DNA of 34,660 nucleotides, taken from Candidatus Heimdallarchaeota archaeon (GTDB lineage: Archaea; Asgardarchaeota; Heimdallarchaeia; Heimdallarchaeales; Kariarchaeaceae). Location of the stretch: the NCBI GenBank assembly GCA_027077875.1, contig JALWRB010000511.1:1-34660 (forward strand), written 5' to 3'. Numbering within the stretch: position 1 is the first letter of the stretch; every line of letters starts with the position of its first letter. The position numbers and the translations under genes were made by a program. Positions 30,500 through 34,660 of the stretch are shown here, one piece after another. Under the pieces are notes generated by a model. It did no database searches. It was not told the DNA's origin and was given only the letters and a program-made list of their open reading frames with translations.

Positions 30500-33238
30500 G
30501 TGAATCCAAGCAAAGAAGAATTAGAAGAACTATCCGAACTCTTCAAGGAGTGGATACGTTCGAAGAACGAGGGACTGATGGTCTCCATCTTCGACATCAT
30601 AGACACTCACGAGTCCAAGGCAGTACGCGATCTCGCTCTCAACCACCTCCGTAGATTTCTTCCCCGATTCAAGAGGGAACAGGTTCTCGATCTCTGGATA
30701 ACTCACCCACTACCCTCGATCCGTCCGATTGTCGAGGACATCGTGAAGAAACACCGTGACACAATCAGGACACCCGTGCTCGTCGCCACGTACATCATGT
30801 TGGGGGAATACACCAAGGTAGACGAGATCGACCCCGACTTGGCGAACATAGATCTCTACCTGCAGGGTCTTGATCCACTACTGGGATCATTGCTCGTAGA
30901 ACGAGTGGTCAAGCTCAAGCAGACGAAGTTCAAATCATCGCGGAAATTGATGGAGGACGTGACGAAGCTCAGCCTCATTGATCTGGTAGGTAGGAGGGAC
31001 TGGGATACATTGTGGGAATCGGTCTTTACCTTCCCCTTTCCCTACGTGTGCGAGCTCCTGAAATTGTTCGAGGAGAACAAGTACCTCCCCCGGGATCTCA
31101 GGAGCCGTGAGCTCCTTGAAACTATGAACGAGCTTGTCGGCGTGAATGGGTGGCAGGATGTCTCTGAGATTCTCTACCAGTCCGTCTCCATCAGGGACTC
31201 AAAGACACGGACATACAGAAAGCTCAAGGCAGAGGAACTGAGGGGTAGGTCATTCCACTTCTACATCAATCCCGAGCTGTACACTCGACCAGACAGGTTA
31301 GAGAACGCGGAGTTTATCGGGCGAGGTAGGAATCTACTCTCAAACCCCGATCTCGGGATCCACATCTACGAGGAGAACATTCGCTACTCACTCTTCACCG
31401 AGAGCCTCCACGTACCAATGTATAACCATAACGGCGTGCTCATTGTGGAGTTCATAATACCCTGCGAGAGCATCGACAGCTTCTATATTGACGAGGATGG
31501 AACATACTTCTCTATCAGGAGCTACAGAGCTACGTATGCAGTAGACCTCGATATCCTCTCAATGTTTGTCCTCTCGATCAACAACACGATGGAGGTCGCG
31601 CTGGACAATATTCTCGAACTTAAACAGCACTGCCCACAGGAACTTATCTCGGTCTTCGAGGGAATTGAGCTCCTCATTGATCTCCACCTCGGCAGAAGCT
31701 TTACACTGACCGATCTGAAGCAACCTTCAGAATTCCCTCCTCTTGAGAAACGTAGCTGTTGCGCACTCGCAATCGACTTCGGGAACATTGACACCAAGGT
31801 AGCGATCCTCCCCTCAACATGTGGACACGAATTGGTAGAGAAGACGTATCCCAGCCTCATTCACTACACAAGTCCCACTGAATTCACCGTCGCGGATGAC
31901 GTGATCGCAAGTGGCTACCACTCCTCTGTCCAGACCTTCAGGGAGATAAAGAGGCACATCCTCTCTTCTAGTACATATACGGTACGTGCACTGAACCAGA
32001 CGATATCCGCTGATCTCGCTGGTACCGATTACCTCAGGACAATCATAGGGAGATTCATCGAGGAGCTGGGATATAGACCCGAACGAGTAGGGTTCTCATA
32101 TCCTGAGCTCTCCAGCATAAGCTACAGGACGTGGCTCCGTACAATCATCGAGGATCTTGGCTTCGAACAGGTCTACGGATTCGAGGACACAACAGCCATA
32201 CTGACCTATAGCTACAGGTGGTACAAGACTTCACTAGGTACACTCATCCTCGACATCGGTGACACCCACACCACCATCACTGTCGCTGACATCCCGAAGA
32301 ACAAGAGCCGTAAGAGGAACATCGATCAGCTCTTGATGGACACTCAGGCCCCACTCAAGATCGTCTGCAAACGATTCGTGGAAGAGGGTTCCAACATCAT
32401 CAACAAGCTCATCGAGCAGATCATCACGATGAACTGGGGCGAGGGTATCTTTAAGGAGAATATGGAGTCCATCTGTGAGGGTGTTAAGATCGATCTTGTG
32501 GAGAACTTCGAGACCAAACTGGAGAACAGCAGGAGGGATCCGATCGTCTTTACCCTCGGTGAAGAGGAGGGCACAGGGGTTGATTCGTTCCTGAAGATGA
32601 CCGAATACTACACCCTCCTTGAAGATGGTATTAACAACGCCATCTCCATGGCGTCCAAGCGAGGTATGCCAAAGAAGAAGATCAAGACACTCCTCCTCTC
32701 CGGGGGGGGAAATAACTGGCCCCTATTCTCCAAGTATCTCTACGAGCTCTTCGAGAAAAAGGTAAACATAGTCTACGAGGACAGTGAATTCGCCGTGACT
32801 CGCGGTATGGGGCTCCTCCTCGACGACCAAGAGGTGACCTCCCGTCTGGAGAATGACATACTGCTGAGGACGAACAACAAGGTGGGGATGGAACTCAATT
32901 TCCTCTGGCAGCGAGGTAGCATAATCAGGGCTGAGAAGAAGCAGTTCCGCATCGAGAAGAGAGGAGGGAATGTCGTGTTGGATCCATGGCTACGCCGCCC
33001 TGTACAGTACCCTCCTAAGCGAACTCCACTCATGGATGACGAGCTAACCGACCTCGACGAAGACAACAGCGGAATGTTCATCATGGACAGGCTCATTCCC
33101 TTCCCAATTGTTCAAGACGTCAGGTCACTTCAAGACGTCAGGCTCTTCGTGGGCATTGACCGCAGAGGTGAGCTGGTAATGGAGATATATGACGGAGATG
33201 AAAGAGTCTCTGAGTTTAGAATCACACCTGTGCTGTGA
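30500..33238 (+). CDS. Hsp70-like ATPase with a 420-residue N-terminal extension (912 aa)
   Basis: Residues about 421-775 carry the actin/Hsp70 nucleotide-binding core: phosphate-1 LAIDFGNIDTKVAIL (423-437), a connect segment (VGFSYPELSSISYRTW, then GFEDTTAILTYSY at about 560, cf. NEPTAAALAY of Hsp70), phosphate-2 LILDIGDTHTTITVADI (582-598) and the adenosine motif LLLSGGGNNWPLF (731-743), ending DSEFAVTRGMGLLL. The tail (about 790-912, with GIDRRGELVMEIYDGDE) resembles the substrate-binding beta-sandwich of Hsp70. The front half is new: helical repeats at 1-230 (HEAT-like by eye), then a beta-rich segment at about 250-360. There is no J-protein or GrpE gene in the window. Function unknown; a dedicated chaperone or ATP-driven assembly factor is a guess. 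The start is a GTG. Confidence 0.82.
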   Translation: MNPSKEELEELSELFKEWIRSKNEGLMVSIFDIIDTHESKAVRDLALNHLRRFLPRFKREQVLDLWITHPLPSIRPIVEDIVKKHRDTIRTPVLVATYIMLGEYTKVDEIDPDLANIDLYLQGLDPLLGSLLVERVVKLKQTKFKSSRKLMEDVTKLSLIDLVGRRDWDTLWESVFTFPFPYVCELLKLFEENKYLPRDLRSRELLETMNELVGVNGWQDVSEILYQSVSIRDSKTRTYRKLKAEELRGRSFHFYINPELYTRPDRLENAEFIGRGRNLLSNPDLGIHIYEENIRYSLFTESLHVPMYNHNGVLIVEFIIPCESIDSFYIDEDGTYFSIRSYRATYAVDLDILSMFVLSINNTMEVALDNILELKQHCPQELISVFEGIELLIDLHLGRSFTLTDLKQPSEFPPLEKRSCCALAIDFGNIDTKVAILPSTCGHELVEKTYPSLIHYTSPTEFTVADDVIASGYHSSVQTFREIKRHILSSSTYTVRALNQTISADLAGTDYLRTIIGRFIEELGYRPERVGFSYPELSSISYRTWLRTIIEDLGFEQVYGFEDTTAILTYSYRWYKTSLGTLILDIGDTHTTITVADIPKNKSRKRNIDQLLMDTQAPLKIVCKRFVEEGSNIINKLIEQIITMNWGEGIFKENMESICEGVKIDLVENFETKLENSRRDPIVFTLGEEEGTGVDSFLKMTEYYTLLEDGINNAISMASKRGMPKKKIKTLLLSGGGNNWPLFSKYLYELFEKKVNIVYEDSEFAVTRGMGLLLDDQEVTSRLENDILLRTNNKVGMELNFLWQRGSIIRAEKKQFRIEKRGGNVVLDPWLRRPVQYPPKRTPLMDDELTDLDEDNSGMFIMDRLIPFPIVQDVRSLQDVRLFVGIDRRGELVMEIYDGDERVSEFRITPVL

Positions 33239-33311
33239 CCATCCGAGACATTTCTCTCACGAAGTTTCTCTCATGATACACGAGATCGTATTTTCTCCCA
33301 AAAGACTATCG

Positions 33312-34259
33312 TCATTCCTCAAGAAGGTTACGGGATCTTCGGTCACTCCGGTCGTACCTCCTGTAGAAGAATATCGCGGACAGAAGTGAGACGAATGCAA
33401 ACACGGCTTTCACGCCCGCACCTATCAGTTTGTCAATATCATAGGAGTCGTACTTGTCGTTCACGACCTTGTCTGTGGAGTCCATAATGGCCCATGCAGT
33501 GAACACGATAGTGAGGAAGACGGATCCAGCGAACCTTAACCAGTTCGATCTCTTCTTGTGCATTGCGTAGCCCAGTGCCGTGTTGTCGTCTATCTCGAAG
33601 ATGTCCGAGGCAAGCGAGGATCTAAAGCTATAGATGTCTTTGACCGAACGGCTCTTCCCTACACTTTTGATGGGGATCTGGGGCATGGAGTATGCGAATT
33701 TCTGCCCGCTCTTTACCGTGGATCCCGAGATCATCTCCTCGTTCTTGATATATTGCTTCGTCCTGTCCACCTTGCGGAAGAAGAGGACGTAGATGACTAC
33801 AATGATGAGAACTGTCCAGAAAATCCAGACGAAACCTGGATAGATCCACGAGAGGGGATCTGCACCGATCGAATCCTCGAGACCATCTGGGAAGAAGTCA
33901 CCGTCTGTGTCTGGATTCAGGGGATCTGTTCCTGTTCCAGTCCCCACCCGTCTGCCCTCTTCGTTGACGACTATAGCTCCTCTCGGTGCCATCTCGATGA
34001 CATCGGGAAGACCGTCCCCGTCGGTGTCAATCCCAGTCCCTCTCAAGTTCTGACCCTCTACCGAGTAGCTGATGGAGGGGTACGCAAGTGGGGGGCCGAA
34101 CCACCCCCAGAGCAGCAGCAACGTGAACTTCATCGTGAAGATGAAGGTGAACGCTACGAAGAGCACGAAGCTCTCCAGCTTGATCCCGTTGAGGAACTTG
34201 ATCAGGGGATTGTCAATAATCTTGTTTCCCCGTATGGAATCATAGCTACTGCGAGGCAT
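33312..34259 (-). CDS. Membrane protein with thrombospondin type 3-like calcium-binding repeats
   Basis: 315 residues. A first membrane segment at about 31-51 is followed by an external loop holding two calcium-binding repeats, TGIDTDGDGLPDVIE (76-89) and NPDTDGDFFPDGLEDS (115-130), the second preceded by GTDPL as in thrombospondin type 3 repeats. A second membrane segment is at 142-161, then a cytosolic part (about 165-235), and two more membrane segments at 240-258 and 279-299. The C-terminus is very basic (RRYDRSDRRSRN). The function is unknown; an envelope calcium-binding role is likely. It converges on the Hsp70-like gene with a 73-base gap. Confidence 0.8.
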   Translation of the reverse strand: MPRSSYDSIRGNKIIDNPLIKFLNGIKLESFVLFVAFTFIFTMKFTLLLLWGWFGPPLAYPSISYSVEGQNLRGTGIDTDGDGLPDVIEMAPRGAIVVNEEGRRVGTGTGTDPLNPDTDGDFFPDGLEDSIGADPLSWIYPGFVWIFWTVLIIVVIYVLFFRKVDRTKQYIKNEEMISGSTVKSGQKFAYSMPQIPIKSVGKSRSVKDIYSFRSSLASDIFEIDDNTALGYAMHKKRSNWLRFAGSVFLTIVFTAWAIMDSTDKVVNDKYDSYDIDKLIGAGVKAVFAFVSLLSAIFFYRRYDRSDRRSRNLLEE

Positions 34260-34281
34260 TCTATAAGGTGAATCCTCTCGG

Positions 34282-34293
34282 GTATTAATAAAA
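34282..34293 (-). promoter_or_regulatory. TATA-like box of the calcium-repeat membrane protein
   Basis: On the minus strand ttttattaatac is centred about 29 bases before the ATG at 34259. Confidence 0.5.
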
Positions 34294-34351
34294 GTTCATC
34301 TGAGACTGAAAAATTCATTTGTCTGCTTTTCCCTACGGATTAGTCCCAATA

Positions 34352-34363
34352 ATTATTAATATC
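34352..34363 (+). promoter_or_regulatory. TATA-like box of the last, partial gene
   Basis: The sequence attattaatatc is centred about 25 bases before the ATG at 34382, supporting a leaderless start for the gene that runs off the window. Confidence 0.5.
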
Positions 34364-34381
34364 TCAAATGGAATGGACTTA

Positions 34382-34660
34382 ATGGTCACATTCGACTCGA
34401 GGAGTTACTACTACCTCTATGTACGTATTCATCTCATCGCCACAATCATTGCAGTGTTCTTCCTCACGGGTGCGCTCGGGGTCTACCTCGTTCCAGCCGT
34501 GCTGATGATCGTCGCATGGCACCAGACAAAGGAGAGGTATTACGTCGGGCTAAACCTCCACCTTCTCGCCGTCATCATCCTGTTCATCTTCAATATCCTC
34601 TTCCCTCCATGGTGGGGTTTCAGCTACCTGATCTATATCGAAGTGGTGAACATCTTGATC
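34382..34660 (+). CDS. Membrane protein, 3' end outside window
   Basis: 93 codons are visible and the frame is still open at the window edge. The translation begins MVTFDSRSYYYLYVRIHLIA and contains closely packed hydrophobic segments (TIIAVFFLTGALGVYLVPAV, then LLAVIILFIFNILF) separated by a short polar loop WHQTKERYYVG. No family can be named from this fragment. It is divergent from the calcium-repeat membrane protein, sharing a 122-base promoter region. Confidence 0.7.
   Translation, partial: MVTFDSRSYYYLYVRIHLIATIIAVFFLTGALGVYLVPAVLMIVAWHQTKERYYVGLNLHLLAVIILFIFNILFPPWWGFSYLIYIEVVNILI

Noticed and set aside
30500..33238. Kae1/TsaD as the identity of the ATPase after bud32
   Set aside because: Kae1 is about 330 residues with an H-x-x-x-H metal motif and a different glycine loop; neither fits this 912-residue protein.
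33558..34271. A 237-codon plus-strand ORF
   Set aside because: Antisense to the calcium-repeat membrane protein, whose translation has clear membrane segments and repeats; the plus-strand product is acidic and featureless.

Overview
The window reads as a piece of an archaeal chromosome, most likely from an Asgard (Promethearchaeota) lineage. The archaeal signal is strong: ribosomal protein eS1, TiaS, a stand-alone Bud32, an intron-bearing tRNA-Thr, and TATA boxes centred about 24-30 bases before the start codon of most first genes, which implies leaderless mRNAs. The Asgard signal is an inference from eukaryote-like parts: a longin-like/winged-helix fusion, a GT22 (Alg9/PIG-B type) mannosyltransferase with an HPDE motif, and a winged-helix array ending in a RING-like zinc finger. 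The class within Asgard cannot be fixed from this sequence alone. Gene density is high, no gap exceeds about 215 bases, and I see no insertion sequence, prophage or CRISPR array.

Layout. 1-5.3 kb: a partial S-adenosylhomocysteinase, a large all-helical unknown, a longin-like protein, a small zinc ribbon, a ribbon-helix-helix regulator, a RdgB-type nucleotide pyrophosphatase and tRNA-Thr(CGT). 5.3-11.1 kb: nitrilase, eS1, a MazG-like protein, an orphan ABC ATPase, a small membrane protein, SerRS and a polytopic membrane protein. 11.2-15.5 kb: PdxS and PdxT (vitamin B6 synthesis) on opposite strands with a membrane protein between them, then the winged-helix/RING-like protein. 15.7-22.9 kb: a cell-surface block with a sequon-rich anchored protein, a large anchored subtilisin-like protease and the GT22 mannosyltransferase. 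23.0-25.3 kb: a short FakA-like DhaL protein and TiaS, converging with overlapping ends.

25.3-29.7 kb is a tight five-gene operon built around a MoxR AAA+ ATPase and a DUF58 protein, with three membrane proteins of which the first looks DUF4129-like. It probably assembles or matures a membrane or envelope complex. It is followed by Bud32 (KEOPS kinase), a 912-residue Hsp70-like ATPase with a 420-residue N-terminal extension, a convergent membrane protein with calcium-binding DxDxDG repeats, and the start of another membrane protein.

The most novel-looking items are the Hsp70-like protein (30500-33238), the eight-unit winged-helix array with RING-like finger (13438-15486), the MoxR/DUF58 membrane operon with unrecognised partners, and the longin protein divergent from a 743-residue helical unknown. 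All assignments come from reading motifs by eye, and no database search was run.
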